A stretch of DNA of 64,000 bases from Balnearium lithotrophicum (GCF_900182585.1 NZ_FXTM01000007.1:1-64000), one strand, 5' to 3'. Shown: positions 33,604 to 42,647, counted from the stretch's first letter. Notes: a model not told the origin generated them from the sequence alone. A program made the numbers and translations.

Positions 33604-34197
33604 GTGAAAAAATTAATCCTGACCCTATCTGTTTTCCTCTTTTCGTGCGGAGGTCCTAAGTTTAACGTGGCTTACAAGTACGTTCCCCCAGAGGACAACA
33701 AAAACTGTTTAAATAGGTGTAGGGAAGAGTACAATAAATGTAACCTTAACTGTAAGAAGGAGTACCAGAACTGTCTTGACGATGCAAGGAAGAGGGCAGA
33801 GGAGATATACAAGAAGGAATTGGAAAACTACAGTAAGGAGCTCTCTGCCTACAATGAGGCTTACACGACCTACCAGAGAGACCTTTTAGAGTGGAACAGG
33901 AACTACAGGAAGCTCTACAAGGACTACCTCTTTTTCAAAGAGGAGTGTAAAAAGCACAAGCACGACTACTACATCTGTGACAGGAAGTACCAGTTGGAGG
34001 AAGCCCTTGATACGCTCAACAGAACAAAGCCAAATCCTCCGGAAAAACCCAAAAAGCCGAATTTTTCTGAAATTCTCTCGGAGCTCTCATCTTCCTGCAG
34101 TATGGACTGTGGATGTGGCGAGAAGTACAGGGTCTGCTTTACATCCTGTGGCGGTAAGGTTATTCCCTACAAGTACTGTGTGAAGAACTGCAAGTAG
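33604..34197 (+). CDS. Cys-rich lipoprotein with central coiled coil
   Basis: Not a family I recognise. A lipoprotein signal is clear: KKLILTLSVFLFSC, with Cys15 as the acylated residue. The mature protein has fourteen further cysteines in two groups: CLNRCREEYNKCNLNC..C (about 36-57) and SCSMDCGCGEKYRVCFTSCGGK plus KYCVKNC near the C-terminus. Two more cysteines lie in the middle. Between the groups is a long charged, Tyr-rich helix (about 60-130), a likely coiled coil, and a PNPPEKPKKPN linker. The even number of cysteines suggests disulfide-stabilised caps at both ends. GTG at 33604 follows GGAGG. It may be a surface or periplasmic structural lipoprotein. Confidence 0.75.
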   Translation: MKKLILTLSVFLFSCGGPKFNVAYKYVPPEDNKNCLNRCREEYNKCNLNCKKEYQNCLDDARKRAEEIYKKELENYSKELSAYNEAYTTYQRDLLEWNRNYRKLYKDYLFFKEECKKHKHDYYICDRKYQLEEALDTLNRTKPNPPEKPKKPNFSEILSELSSSCSMDCGCGEKYRVCFTSCGGKVIPYKYCVKNCK

Positions 34198-34207
34198 GAG
34201 GAGCTCT

Positions 34208-34594
34208 ATGGAGATAAAAACACACAGGAAAATCGACCAGGAAATTTCTGGAAAGCCCGTTGAGATAGCCCCGGGATATGCAAAGGTTGTTTTAGAGACA
34301 AAACCGTTCATGGCAGCAGATGAGAAGGGACTTGTCCACGGAGGGTTTATATTCTCTGCTGCAGACTACGCCGCTATGCTCTCTGTGAACCACCCAAACG
34401 TTGTCTTAGGTTTTGCAGAGGTCTCATTTTTAAAGCCTGTGAGGGTTGGAGATACGGTTGAGTTTGTTGCAGAGGGAAAGGGAAAGGAGAAAAAGAGAGT
34501 TGTTGAAGTTGTAGGATACAGGAATGGAGAAGAGGTCTTCAAGGGAAGGTTTACCTGCTTCACACCTTCAAAACACGTCCTTGAACGTAAGTAA
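34208..34594 (+). CDS. Hotdog-fold acyl-CoA thioesterase-like protein
   Basis: The 128-residue protein fits the PaaI/4HBT hotdog family: FMAADEKGLVHGGFIFSAADYAAMLSVN (about 34-61) contains the HGG of the active-site helix, with a following strand region LGFAEVSFLKPVRVGDTVEFVAEGKGKEKKRVVEVVGY. These enzymes hydrolyse acyl-CoA or related thioesters; the substrate is unknown. FlK-like fluoroacetyl-CoA thioesterases are similar in size. GGAGGAG before the ATG is a good ribosome-binding site. The gene lies 10 bp after the Cys-rich lipoprotein and its end overlaps the next frame by 71 bp. Confidence 0.8.
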   Translation: MEIKTHRKIDQEISGKPVEIAPGYAKVVLETKPFMAADEKGLVHGGFIFSAADYAAMLSVNHPNVVLGFAEVSFLKPVRVGDTVEFVAEGKGKEKKRVVEVVGYRNGEEVFKGRFTCFTPSKHVLERK

Positions 34595-35495
34595 AGAAAT
34601 TTTAAACGAGGCAGAAAAGGAAGGAAGTGCAAGGGAGTTTTTCTTCTCCCTTGTTTCCCAGCTTTTAAACTTAAAAAGAAGCGAGATAAAAAAACTCAAC
34701 CACGAGGAATTAATAAAAAAAATTGTTAAGGAAAATGGACTTGAGAAGTTCTTCTTTCCTTCAAAGTCTAAAAATATCTACTCGGCACTCAGAAAGGCAT
34801 TTAGGCAGAAAAGGACTTTTGAAGTTGAAACTGAGTGGAACAGGAAGCTCAAAAACTGGAGGGAGGAGTTTGAGGAGAAGTTACACGTGGCTTCAACAAA
34901 ATACCTCATGAATGTGAAAAGTTGGGAGCTCCTCAAGGAGCTCTACAATGAAGGCTGGATACTTCCCTCTTACGTTGTCAATTTTTGTTTAAATAGAGAT
35001 TTCATGGAATTTATCTCAGAGATTTCAGAGAATGCAGATTTCTTAAAGGCAAGGGTAGAGAACTGGATTAAACTTTCCCCCTTTAAGAGACGGGAGAAAA
35101 TAGTAAGGGACATTGTAAAGTCCTACGAGCTGAACTGTTTGGAACTTGGAATATATGCCCTCTTTCCGCTATCTGAGGGAGTCGTCTGGGATACGTTCGT
35201 TAAGGAAAACACTCTTGAAGCCGATATTGAACAGTTAATAAGGAAGAGAAACCGTAAGTTTGTAACAATTCAGTACGCCGTTAAGCTGTTGGTGGAGAGA
35301 ATTTTTCAGGAGGAAAAAATACCCGAGTTTTTAGATTGGATTCCCTTTGTTGACTACAGGGATGGTATTTTAAACAGGCATACAATCCAGCACGGAGTTG
35401 CAGTTAACTTTGGAACAAAGGAAAACTTCATAAAACTTTTCCTGTTTGTTGACTTTTTGGCAGAAATTATCGGCTACCTGTTAAATAAAAATTAA
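34524..35495 (+). CDS. Uncharacterised protein with HEPN-like RX4H motif
   Basis: No firm family match. The 323-residue protein is largely helical and charged, with no signal peptide or membrane segment. The C-terminal part reads GILNRHTIQHGVAVNFGTKENFIKLFLFVDFLAEII. RHTIQH (Arg285 to His290) is the RX4H pattern of HEPN domains, and NRHxIxHG followed by a hydrophobic helix ending in a D is a pattern I associate with several toxin- and defence-linked HEPN-type proteins. ATG 34524 lies seven bases after AGGA, giving an uncommonly long 71-bp overlap with the thioesterase gene. The conserved part starts about residue 23, so a later TTG (34581) is possible. Confidence 0.6.
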   Translation: MEKRSSREGLPASHLQNTSLNVSKEILNEAEKEGSAREFFFSLVSQLLNLKRSEIKKLNHEELIKKIVKENGLEKFFFPSKSKNIYSALRKAFRQKRTFEVETEWNRKLKNWREEFEEKLHVASTKYLMNVKSWELLKELYNEGWILPSYVVNFCLNRDFMEFISEISENADFLKARVENWIKLSPFKRREKIVRDIVKSYELNCLELGIYALFPLSEGVVWDTFVKENTLEADIEQLIRKRNRKFVTIQYAVKLLVERIFQEEKIPEFLDWIPFVDYRDGILNRHTIQHGVAVNFGTKENFIKLFLFVDFLAEIIGYLLNKN

Positions 35496-35548
35496 ATTTC
35501 CTAAAATAAGGACACATCAAATTTTTGAGGGTTTTCAAGGAGGATTCA

Positions 35549-36661
35549 ATGTTCTCTCTTCCTGAACACATAAAAAAGGTCCACGTCTACGAACCGGGAA
35601 AGCCAGAAGAGGAACTCAAGAGGGAGTTAGGTTTAAGGGAAATTGTCAAATTAGCCTCAAACGAAAATCCCTTAGGTCCTTCTCCCTCTGCGGTTAGGGC
35701 AATAATCGAAGACCTTAAAAACCTAAATAGGTACCCCGACGGAAACTCCTACTACTTGAAGGAAAAGCTTTCAAAACACTTAGGAGTGAAGAGGGAGAAC
35801 ATATTTTTAGGTTTAGGGTCAAACGAGGCCTTGGACATCGTTTCAAGGGCTTACTTAAGGCCGGGACTCAATGCCGTTTACAGTGAAAAGTCCTTTGCCG
35901 TTTACCCGATAGTCGTTCAGCTTTCAGGAGCCGAACACAAGGTGGTAAAGATGAGGGACAACTACTACATTGACCTTAAGGCACACCTCGATGCCATCGA
36001 TGAAAATACGGCAGTTGTTTTTCTTGCAAATCCCAACAACCCTACGGGAACGGCATTCTCCAAAAAGGAGTTTGAGGCCTTTTTAAGGGACTTTCCAGAC
36101 GATGTTTTATTAGTTTTAGATGAGGCCTACTACGAGTATGCCGTTGGAGCCGGCTTTGAAATAGAGAATGGAGTGGATTACATATACGAGAAGAACGTTT
36201 TGGTAACGAGGACCTTCTCAAAGATTTACGGACTTGCAGGTTTAAGGTTGGGCTATGCAGTTGGAAGGGAGGAGATAATTGCCGACATGAATAGAATAAG
36301 ACAGCCCTTCAACGTTACCCGTCCTGCTCAGGTAGGTGGAGCCGCAGCCCTTGACGATAGAATGTTTATAAAGCACTCACAGGTTGTAAATGAGGAGGGT
36401 AAGAAGTACCTCTACAACGAGTTTGAAAAGTTAGGTCTTGAGTACGTTCCAACCTATGCCAACTTTATCCTTGTGAAGGTCGGATTTCCAAGCAGGGAAG
36501 TTTTCAACAGGCTTTTGAGGAAGGGGGTTATTGTAAGGGCAATGGACGGTTACGGTTTTAACGACCACATAAGAGTAACTGTTGGAACGATGAGGGAAAA
36601 TATATTTTTTATTAATAAACTAAAGGAAGTTCTTGAGGAACTGAAGGACGAACTATCATGA
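35549..36661 (+). CDS. hisC: Histidinol-phosphate aminotransferase
   Basis: HisC transaminates imidazole acetol phosphate with glutamate in histidine synthesis. The sequence is a class I/II PLP aminotransferase: KLASNENPLGPSPSA (about 30-44), NLNRYPDGNSYYLK, LGLGSNEALDI, FLANPNNPTGTAFSK (about 157-171) and DEAYYEYA. The PLP lysine lies in RTFSKIYGLAGLRLGY (Lys about 222). ATG 35549 is preferred over an upstream in-frame TTG because AAGGAGG lies six bases before it (370 residues). No other his gene is nearby. The stop overlaps the next start (ATGA). Confidence 0.94.
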   Translation: MFSLPEHIKKVHVYEPGKPEEELKRELGLREIVKLASNENPLGPSPSAVRAIIEDLKNLNRYPDGNSYYLKEKLSKHLGVKRENIFLGLGSNEALDIVSRAYLRPGLNAVYSEKSFAVYPIVVQLSGAEHKVVKMRDNYYIDLKAHLDAIDENTAVVFLANPNNPTGTAFSKKEFEAFLRDFPDDVLLVLDEAYYEYAVGAGFEIENGVDYIYEKNVLVTRTFSKIYGLAGLRLGYAVGREEIIADMNRIRQPFNVTRPAQVGGAAALDDRMFIKHSQVVNEEGKKYLYNEFEKLGLEYVPTYANFILVKVGFPSREVFNRLLRKGVIVRAMDGYGFNDHIRVTVGTMRENIFFINKLKEVLEELKDELS

Positions 36662-36954
36662 GAAAACTACTATTGTTGGTAGCTTTTCCTCTTCTACTCT
36701 CTCCCTTTGGATGTTCGTGTAAGTGGCAGACAAAGGTTGAGAAGCAGGTTCTAAAGGTTACAGGGGGAAGGTTTACAGTCAAGGTTTACGACGGGGGGAG
36801 GTTGGTTGCCCAGTACAAAGGAAAGGGATACGTTTGGTTTGAGGAGACGAAAAACGAAAAGAGACACACCGGTGTTGTGACGTTTAAGGATGAGAACGGT
36901 CACATTGTAAGGGTTGGAGCCTTTGGAGGAGTTGTTATAGTAGAGTACGAGTAG
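36658..36954 (+). CDS. Small lipoprotein of unknown function
   Basis: A 98-residue protein with a lipoprotein signal: RKLLLLVAFPLLLSPFGC, lipidated Cys19, followed by SCKWQTKVEK. The mature part of about 80 residues is strand-rich with a repeated YxGGxLVxxYxGxGYVWFEE style, likely a small beta-sandwich. I recognise no family. The ATG lies in the TGA of hisC (ATGA overlap), and the sbcD-like gene follows after 8 bp, so it is part of this operon. Function unknown. Confidence 0.7.
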   Translation: MRKLLLLVAFPLLLSPFGCSCKWQTKVEKQVLKVTGGRFTVKVYDGGRLVAQYKGKGYVWFEETKNEKRHTGVVTFKDENGHIVRVGAFGGVVIVEYE

Positions 36955-36962
36955 GAGGAGGA

Positions 36963-38117
36963 TTGAAAGTAGCTCACATATCCGACAGCCACTTAGGTTA
37001 CCTTCAGTACAGGTTGGTTGATAGGAGAAACGACTTCCTTAAGGCTTTTAAGCAGGCCGTTGAAAGGGCCATAGATGAGAGAGTTGACCTCATAATTCAC
37101 ACCGGAGACCTGTTTGAAACGTTTCACCCCGACGTATCAACAATCTCTGAGGCAATTTCTGTCTTTAAAGAAATAAAGGATACAGGTATTCCCGTTTTTG
37201 CAATTACAGGAAACCACGACAGGGTTCTGAGAAGAGGTTACTCTCCTCCTCATAGAATATTGAAGGACCTTGATTTAATTACCCTTATTGACCCTATTGG
37301 AAGCCTTGAGTATAACGGTGTTTTTATTGCAGGAATGAGGTACTTCCCGAGAACATATATGAAGAGTATTAAGGAAAGATTCTTTTCGGAGTTCTCCGAA
37401 AAAGCTCAAAAATCCGACTTTTCAATCTTTATGTTCCACCAGGGTTTAGACCAGTACCTCTACTACGACTATGCTTACGAGCTCAACATCTCTGACCTTC
37501 CAGATGGGTTTGACTACTACGCTGGAGGCCACGTTCACTCCTTTATAAGAACAGAGTTTAGGGGAGGAGTTCTTTCTTACGCCGGTTCAACGGAGTTTCG
37601 CTCAAAGAGGGAAGTTAAGGGTGGAAGGAGGGGATTCAACATATTTAACTTGGAAACTAAAGAGCTCCAGAGGGTAGAACTTTCAAATTTGAGGGAGTTT
37701 TTCGTAGTTGAAACTGACGAAGAGAGAGCTCCAAACGACCTCAAAGAGCTATTAGAGAAGGTAAAGTCCTGCAGTGAAAAGCCGGTTGTTTTGATTGACT
37801 ACACGTACGAAAAGTTAGATATCTACTCGTTGGATAGTCTAATAAGGGAAATAAAGAGAAACTCACTCTATTTGAGGGTTTCGGAGAACAAAAAGATAAG
37901 AGAGAGTTCCTACGTTCCGGTGGATACGAGTAAATCCTACAGCGAAATTTACGAGGAGTTTATGAAGGAAAAGGGAGCTCCCGAAGAGGTTTTAGCTTTA
38001 GGAAAGCAGATAGTTGAAGGTAACGTAGAGGATGTTCCCCAAATTGTAGAGGGCTTTTTGAAGGAGTTTTTAGGAGAAACGTTTAATGAATTTAAAAAGT
38101 TTTCTGAGACCAAGTAG
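36963..38117 (+). CDS. sbcD: DNA repair exonuclease of the SbcD/Mre11 family
   Basis: A calcineurin-like metallophosphoesterase that acts on DNA ends. The metal-binding motifs are in order: HISDSHLGY (about 5-13), IIHTGDLFE (about 44-52), AITGNHDR (about 80-87), FMFHQG (about 157-162) and YYAGGHVHS (about 182-190). The C-terminal region with VPVDTSKSYSEIYEEFM fits the Mre11/SbcD DNA-binding and coupling domain. Length of 384 is normal. The ATPase partner SbcC/Rad50 is usually next to it but is missing here. The start is TTG at 36963 after GGAGGAG. comF overlaps its end by 32 bp. Confidence 0.9.
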   Translation: MKVAHISDSHLGYLQYRLVDRRNDFLKAFKQAVERAIDERVDLIIHTGDLFETFHPDVSTISEAISVFKEIKDTGIPVFAITGNHDRVLRRGYSPPHRILKDLDLITLIDPIGSLEYNGVFIAGMRYFPRTYMKSIKERFFSEFSEKAQKSDFSIFMFHQGLDQYLYYDYAYELNISDLPDGFDYYAGGHVHSFIRTEFRGGVLSYAGSTEFRSKREVKGGRRGFNIFNLETKELQRVELSNLREFFVVETDEERAPNDLKELLEKVKSCSEKPVVLIDYTYEKLDIYSLDSLIREIKRNSLYLRVSENKKIRESSYVPVDTSKSYSEIYEEFMKEKGAPEEVLALGKQIVEGNVEDVPQIVEGFLKEFLGETFNEFKKFSETK

Positions 38118-38826
38118 CATTTTAGACCTCCTCTTCCCCTCTTTCTGCTCCGTCTGTGGTTCCTTCTTGATAGGTGAACATAAGTTTGTTTCGTGCTTAC
38201 CCTGCTGGAAAGAGAATTTTAAAGTATACGAAGGAGAAAAGTGCATCAACTGTGGATTTCCCCTTGAATTTCTACCGGGGGTAAACGGCCTGTGTAGAAG
38301 GTGTCTTGAGAGAAGAAGGGAATTTTACTTTGACGGCGTTGAATTTTTTACACTCTACTCTGGTCTTCCTGAGGTTGCACTAAAGGAGCTAAAGTTTTCA
38401 AAGGTTAGACCGATTGCCTACGAAGTCGGTAGGGAAATTTCAGAGGATTTACTGGAGAAAATAGAAAAGTGGAAAGTGGATACAGTTATTCCTGTTCCCA
38501 TTGGAAGTGGGAGATTAAGAGAAAGAGGATTCAATCAGACCGAGGAAATTCTAAAGGGAGCTAAAGTTGAATTTAAAATAGCAGTGGAAAAGGAATTTGA
38601 AACAAGGAGGCAGTCGGAGCTCTCAAAAGAGGAGAGGATTGAGAATGTTAAAGGACTTTTTAGGGTTAGGAAAAATTTGAAGAGAGAAGTTTTCGCAAAG
38701 AGGGTTCTTGTATTTGACGACGTATTTACAACAGGCTCAACGGTTAACGAAATTTCAAAGGTCTTGAAGGAGAGCGGAGCTCTGTCAGTTTTCGTCTATA
38801 CCGTATGCTATACACCTCTTCACTGA
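38086..38826 (+). CDS. comF: ComF-family phosphoribosyltransferase-like protein
   Basis: Zinc-finger plus PRTase-like protein of the ComF/GntX family. N-terminal cysteine pairs CSVCGSF (about 21-27), CLPCW, CINCG and CRRCLE (about 69-74) form a zinc ribbon; the C-terminal part has the PRPP loop VLVFDDVFTTGSTVNE (about 209-224) and VIPVPIGSGRLRERGFNQ. In naturally competent bacteria ComF is needed to bring DNA into the cytoplasm or to pass it to recombination proteins. The long overlap with sbcD (32 bp) links it to DNA-end processing. Its presence with gspG hints at, but does not prove, natural competence. Confidence 0.88.
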   Translation: MNLKSFLRPSSILDLLFPSFCSVCGSFLIGEHKFVSCLPCWKENFKVYEGEKCINCGFPLEFLPGVNGLCRRCLERRREFYFDGVEFFTLYSGLPEVALKELKFSKVRPIAYEVGREISEDLLEKIEKWKVDTVIPVPIGSGRLRERGFNQTEEILKGAKVEFKIAVEKEFETRRQSELSKEERIENVKGLFRVRKNLKREVFAKRVLVFDDVFTTGSTVNEISKVLKESGALSVFVYTVCYTPLH

Positions 38827-39770
38827 TAGTAGATGCAGGCAACTTTACGGTTTTTGATTTCCTTCAGTTCAACCTTATAGTTTAAACACTCGTTTTTCCT
38901 TTTGTAGCACCTTGGGTAAAAAGGACATCCTTTATTTATCGATAATTCCTCAACATTTGGATAAGTTCTTTTACTTCCCGGAACCGACGAGAGCAGGAGC
39001 TCTGTATAGGGATGTTTAGGGTCCTCAAGAACATCCTCTGTTCTTCCCTCCTCCAAGATGTAGCCCTTGTACATAACAGCAACCCTATCACTTACTGCCT
39101 TAACAACCGGAATTGAGTGAGTTATGAACAGGTATGCCATACCGAGCTCCCTCTGGAGCTCCAAAAAGAGGTTCACAACCTGAGCCTGAACGGAAACATC
39201 AAGAGCAGACGTCGGCTCGTCTGCTACGATAACTTCAGGATTTAGAGCAACAGCCCTTGCAATGGCTACCCTCTGTTTTTGCCCTCCTGAAAGCTGGTGA
39301 GGATACTTATCGAGAGTTTCTGAGTTAAGCCCTACCCTTTCAAGGAGCTCTAAAGCCTTTTCCCTTAGGTCCCTCTTCTTGGTCAATATTTTATTTATCT
39401 TCAAACCCTCTGTAACAATTTCCCAGATTCTCATTCTCGGGTTGAGTGAGCTCTGAGGATTCTGAAAAACTGCCTGAACGTTGACCCTGTAATTTTTATA
39501 TTCCTTTCCCTTTAAGGTTGATATGTCCTTCCCCTTGAAAAGGACTCTTCCTTCTGTTGGGTTCTCTATGTCAAGGAGAACCTTCCCTAACGTTGATTTT
39601 CCGCTTCCGCTCTCCCCTATAAGTCCTAATGTCTCTCCCTTTCTTATCTCTACAGAAATGCCGTTGAGAGCTCCAAACCACTCTTTAACTTTTCCGAAAA
39701 AATCCCTCTTTACGGGATAGAGCTTAAAGACGTTTTCCGCCCTTAAAACTTCAGTAGGAGTGCTCTTCAT
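38820..39770 (-). CDS. dppF: Oligopeptide/dipeptide ABC transporter ATP-binding protein
   Basis: ATPase subunit of a DppF/OppF-type importer. Walker [10 protein letters not shown] (about 53-61), the Q-loop ([11 protein letters not shown]), signature [14 protein letters not shown] (about 159-172) and Walker [13 protein letters not shown] (about 179-190) are complete. The C-terminal extension [14 protein letters not shown] is the oligopeptide-transporter domain, in which cysteines may bind a metal or iron-sulfur cluster. The permease, binding-protein and DppD genes are not in the window, so the gene is detached from its partners. It overlaps panB by 20 bp. Confidence 0.9.
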   Translation of the reverse strand: MKSTPTEVLRAENVFKLYPVKRDFFGKVKEWFGALNGISVEIRKGETLGLIGESGSGKSTLGKVLLDIENPTEGRVLFKGKDISTLKGKEYKNYRVNVQAVFQNPQSSLNPRMRIWEIVTEGLKINKILTKKRDLREKALELLERVGLNSETLDKYPHQLSGGQKQRVAIARAVALNPEVIVADEPTSALDVSVQAQVVNLFLELQRELGMAYLFITHSIPVVKAVSDRVAVMYKGYILEEGRTEDVLEDPKHPYTELLLSSVPGSKRTYPNVEELSINKGCPFYPRCYKRKNECLNYKVELKEIKNRKVACIYYQ

Positions 39771-40548
39771 CTGGAAACTTTCCTTCCTTAACTTCCTCTA
39801 TAAACTTTCTGACAGCGGATTTAGCTTCCCTTCCAAGTTCTGCGTACCTCTTAACAAACTTCGGTTTGAACTCCTCAAACAGACCTACAAGGTCGTGAAA
39901 GACCAAAACCTGACCGTTACAGTACCTCCCCGCTCCAATTCCTATAGTAGGAATGGAGAGGCTTTCCGTTATCTCCCTTGCAAGTTCCGAAGGAACCTTT
40001 TCAAGGACAACTGCAAATGCTCCTGCCTCCTCAACAGCCCTTGCATCTTCTAAGAGCTTTTTCCTCTCTTCCTCAGTTTTTCCCCTCAGCTTGTAACCCC
40101 CGTAAACATTTACACTCTGAGGTTGGAGTCCAATGTGACCTACAACAGGAATTCCGGCATTAACAAGAGCTCTAATCGTTTCAGCGATTTCAACTCCTCC
40201 CTCTATTTTTACCGCATCACATCCAGTTTCCTTAAGGGCTCTCCCGGCATTTAAAACAGCATCCCTCGTTCCGGTCTGGTAGGAAAGGAAAGGCATGTCG
40301 AATATGACGAGAGCTCTTCTCCTTCCCCTTACAACAGCCTTTGTATGGTGAATCATCTCCTCCATCGTTACAGGGATTGTTGAGGAATACCCCAAGACAA
40401 CCATTCCTAAGGAATCACCTACTAAGATTCCATCAACTCCTGCCTCATCAACAATCCTTGCTGTTAAGAAGTCGTAAGCAGTTAGAACTGTTATTTTTTC
40501 CCCTTTCCTTTTTTTCTCTAAAAACTTGGCAGTAGTTATTCTTTCCAT
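39751..40548 (-). CDS. panB: 3-methyl-2-oxobutanoate hydroxymethyltransferase
   Basis: PanB (ketopantoate hydroxymethyltransferase) adds a C1 unit to alpha-ketoisovalerate in pantothenate and CoA synthesis. The TIM-barrel protein shows [13 protein letters not shown] (about 20-32), [16 protein letters not shown] (about 39-54, metal-binding Asp), [28 protein letters not shown] (about 137-152) and [21 protein letters not shown]. Length of 265 is typical. Ketoisovalerate also lies on the valine pathway, where ilvE acts. Start overlaps the rsgA end region with a 1-bp gap. Confidence 0.96.
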   Translation of the reverse strand: MERITTAKFLEKKRKGEKITVLTAYDFLTARIVDEAGVDGILVGDSLGMVVLGYSSTIPVTMEEMIHHTKAVVRGRRRALVIFDMPFLSYQTGTRDAVLNAGRALKETGCDAVKIEGGVEIAETIRALVNAGIPVVGHIGLQPQSVNVYGGYKLRGKTEEERKKLLEDARAVEEAGAFAVVLEKVPSELAREITESLSIPTIGIGAGRYCNGQVLVFHDLVGLFEEFKPKFVKRYAELGREAKSAVRKFIEEVKEGKFPDEEHSY

Positions 40549-40549
40549 A

Positions 40550-41446
40550 TCAATCTCCAGAACAGTTTCTTACCTCAGAAAGCCATGGAACAAAGGCCTT
40601 AATTATTTTGAGGTAACTCTTGTACCTTTCACAAGGTATTTCTCCTCTAATAACTGCCTCCCTCACTTCACATCCCTCCTCCTCTAAGTGGAGGCAGTCT
40701 GAAAACTTGCACTCGTACCTTAAAAACTCAGGGAAGTGAAGCCTTACCTCTTCCCTATCCATAAAGTTTAAAGCCTCAACTCTTGAAAATCCTGGAGCAT
40801 CGCCTATAAAACCCCCTTCAAAGGGAATGAGTCTAACCTCCCTCGTTGTGTGTTTTCCCCTTTCGGTCTTTGAACTAACCTCTCCAACTTTTAAGTCCTC
40901 TCCCGTTAGCTCTCTGACTAAGGAGCTCTTTCCTACACCAGATGCTCCTGCAAATATAGAGACAACACCCTTAAGCTCCTCTCTCAGTTCTTCTATTCCC
41001 TCTCCACTTTCAGAGCTTGTTGGAATTACCCTGTAGCCTGCACTTCTGTAAATATCAACCCATTTGTCCAGCTCTTTAATCTCTTCTTCATTGAGTAAAT
41101 CAACCTTGTTGAAGACAACTACAGGATTAACCCCGAGGTAATCGTAAACAACAAGGAGATTATCGAGTAAGTAGTTTTGAAAAGGTGGATTTTTTATAGT
41201 TGAAACAATGACAACCTTATCAACGTTGGCTATAGGAGGTCTAATCAGTAGATTTTTTCTGTCCTTTATCCCTTCAATCGCAAAAGTTTCGTTGTCAACA
41301 ATTCTTCCTTCAACAACATCTCCTGCAAATATTTTATCCCTCTTTCTAACTTTCCCTAATGGAACTCCCCTGTAATGTTTACCTTCCTCCGGAACAAATA
41401 CCGTTATCTTCTGTCCTGCCCTTTCTACTACAATTCCCTCTGACAT
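40550..41446 (-). CDS. rsgA: Ribosome small subunit-dependent GTPase
   Basis: RsgA is a circularly permuted GTPase that helps mature the 30S subunit. The order of motifs is permuted as expected: an OB-fold N-terminus, then G4 VFNKVDLL and G5, followed by G1 [18 protein letters not shown]2 and G3 DAPGFS. A C-terminal zinc finger with [20 protein letters not shown] closes it, with the C-x-CxH-x-C pattern. ATG at 41446 is chosen since GGAGG lies just upstream, seven codons inside the longest frame (298 residues). The upstream region shares a 48-bp divergent promoter segment with the cupin gene. Confidence 0.95.
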   Translation of the reverse strand: MSEGIVVERAGQKITVFVPEEGKHYRGVPLGKVRKRDKIFAGDVVEGRIVDNETFAIEGIKDRKNLLIRPPIANVDKVVIVSTIKNPPFQNYLLDNLLVVYDYLGVNPVVVFNKVDLLNEEEIKELDKWVDIYRSAGYRVIPTSSESGEGIEELREELKGVVSIFAGASGVGKSSLVRELTGEDLKVGEVSSKTERGKHTTREVRLIPFEGGFIGDAPGFSRVEALNFMDREEVRLHFPEFLRYECKFSDCLHLEEEGCEVREAVIRGEIPCERYKSYLKIIKAFVPWLSEVRNCSGD

Positions 41447-41494
41447 GTTTCCTCCAATATTTTTCAATAACTAATTATAGAACGAAGAGATAAA

Positions 41495-41785
41495 ATGGTT
41501 GAGAAAACGGGAGTAACGGACAGGGAAAGGGTTTTTGAGGAGCTCCAAAAGGAAGGATACGAAAATCTGTACGTTTGGAGTGGCCCTCCGGGAATCTATT
41601 ATAACTGGCACATTCACCCCTTTGATGAGGTAAGGTGGATTCTTGAAGGAGAAATAACTATCGGGACAAGAGAAGAGGTATTTCACTTAAAGCCGGGAGA
41701 TAAACTGAGAGTTCCTGCAGGAACGGAACATTGGGCAGAAGTAGGTGATAAAGGAGTTACCTACGTTTGCGGAACAAAAAGATAG
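41495..41785 (+). CDS. Small cupin-domain protein
   Basis: A single cupin domain of 96 residues. Motif 1 appears as WHIHPFDEVRWILEGEITIGTREE (about 38-61) with the metal-binding His, His and Glu; motif 2 is KPGDKLRVPAGTEHWAEV (about 66-83) with a further His. It could be a dioxygenase, isomerase or sugar-binding protein; the ligand is unknown. The start is ATG 41495 after AAGAGA. It is the last gene before the CRISPR leader. It is not related to known cas genes. Confidence 0.75.
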   Translation: MVEKTGVTDRERVFEELQKEGYENLYVWSGPPGIYYNWHIHPFDEVRWILEGEITIGTREEVFHLKPGDKLRVPAGTEHWAEVGDKGVTYVCGTKR

Positions 41786-41971
41786 CTGCAGCGAATCGAA
41801 ATTTTAATGCAAATACTTGAAAACCTTGTAAGACAATTGATTAAGTTGATTTTTTTTGGAGATTTCAAAATTGTAACTGCCAGTTTGCTGCAAAAAACTA
41901 CCTCTTCAGAACATGTTATAATTGATAAAGTAATTGAAATTCTTTGACTTTGAAGAATATGGATTTTGAGG
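41786..41971 (+). promoter_or_regulatory. Probable CRISPR leader
   Basis: A 186-bp A+T-rich stretch between the cupin stop and the first repeat has no open frame that looks coding. It carries TATAAT at 41917-41922, about 50 bp ahead of the first repeat, in the direction of the array. The perfect repeats are on this side and the decayed repeat at the far end, which identifies this side as the leader. Confidence 0.6.
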
Positions 41972-42647
41972 GTTTTATTTGAACGTAGTGGGATATAAAG
42001 AATTTTTAGGCTTTAATTCCATTCTTCCCTGCCTTAGTTTTATTTGAACGTAGTGGGATATAAAGATCAGAAAAGCAACAAGAGCAAAAAACATTACAAC
42101 AGGTTTTATTTGAACGTAGTGGGATATAAAGTTTGAAGTTGTTTTGGAAGTTCTTGATGAAAGCTAGTTTTATTTGAACGTAGTGGGATATAAAGGTTTC
42201 TCCAGTCCTTGATTGCACCCATTATGTTCAGGTTTTATTTGAACGTAGTGGGATATAAAGTTCAGAAGATAGAAAAGGAAGGGCAGGAGTACAGAAGTTT
42301 TATTTGAACGTAGTGGGATATAAAGTCGTGAGGTTTTCAGGGTGAAGGTTTTGGAAAAGGTGTTTTATTTGAACGTAGTGGGATATAAAGACGCTTGGGT
42401 CTGCAGGAATTGGCGTTAGTGATAGTTTTATTTGAACGTAGTGGGATATAAAGTTGAGAAAGTTCTTTGAGTATTTCATCCTTGACCTGGTTTTATTTGA
42501 ACGTAGTGGGATATAAAGCCAGATACTTCAGTAACTGTTACGATTGATGGAACGTTTTATTTGAACGTAGTGGGATATAAAGTGCTAAGGAAGATTTAGG
42601 CTACGCGAGGGGCTTTTTGTTTTATCTGAACGTAGTGGAACTGAAAA
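41972..42647 (+). CRISPR. CRISPR array with 11 repeats and 10 spacers, no cas genes nearby
   Basis: The 29-bp repeat starts GTTTTATTTGAACGTAG and ends TGGGATATAAAG. Ten copies are identical: starts at 41972, 42037, 42103, 42167, 42232, 42297, 42362, 42425, 42490 and 42554. The eleventh at 42619-42647 is decayed: it has ATCTG instead of ATTTG and ends GGAACTGAAAA. Spacers are 34 to 37 bp. The decayed copy marks the old, leader-distal end. All spacers differ from one another. The last repeat's right half resembles the GGAATTGAAAC-type ends of type I-B and III repeats. No cas gene lies within the window, so processing must rely on genes elsewhere. An open frame across the array on the minus strand (42006-42218) is an artefact of the repeats. 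Confidence 0.97.

Noticed and set aside
38820-39770. Complete oligopeptide ABC transporter operon
   Set aside because: Only one ATPase gene is present; its neighbours are panB and comF.
42006-42218. A 70-codon frame on the minus strand
   Set aside because: It reads through CRISPR repeats and spacers, giving repeated PLRSNKT; not a gene.
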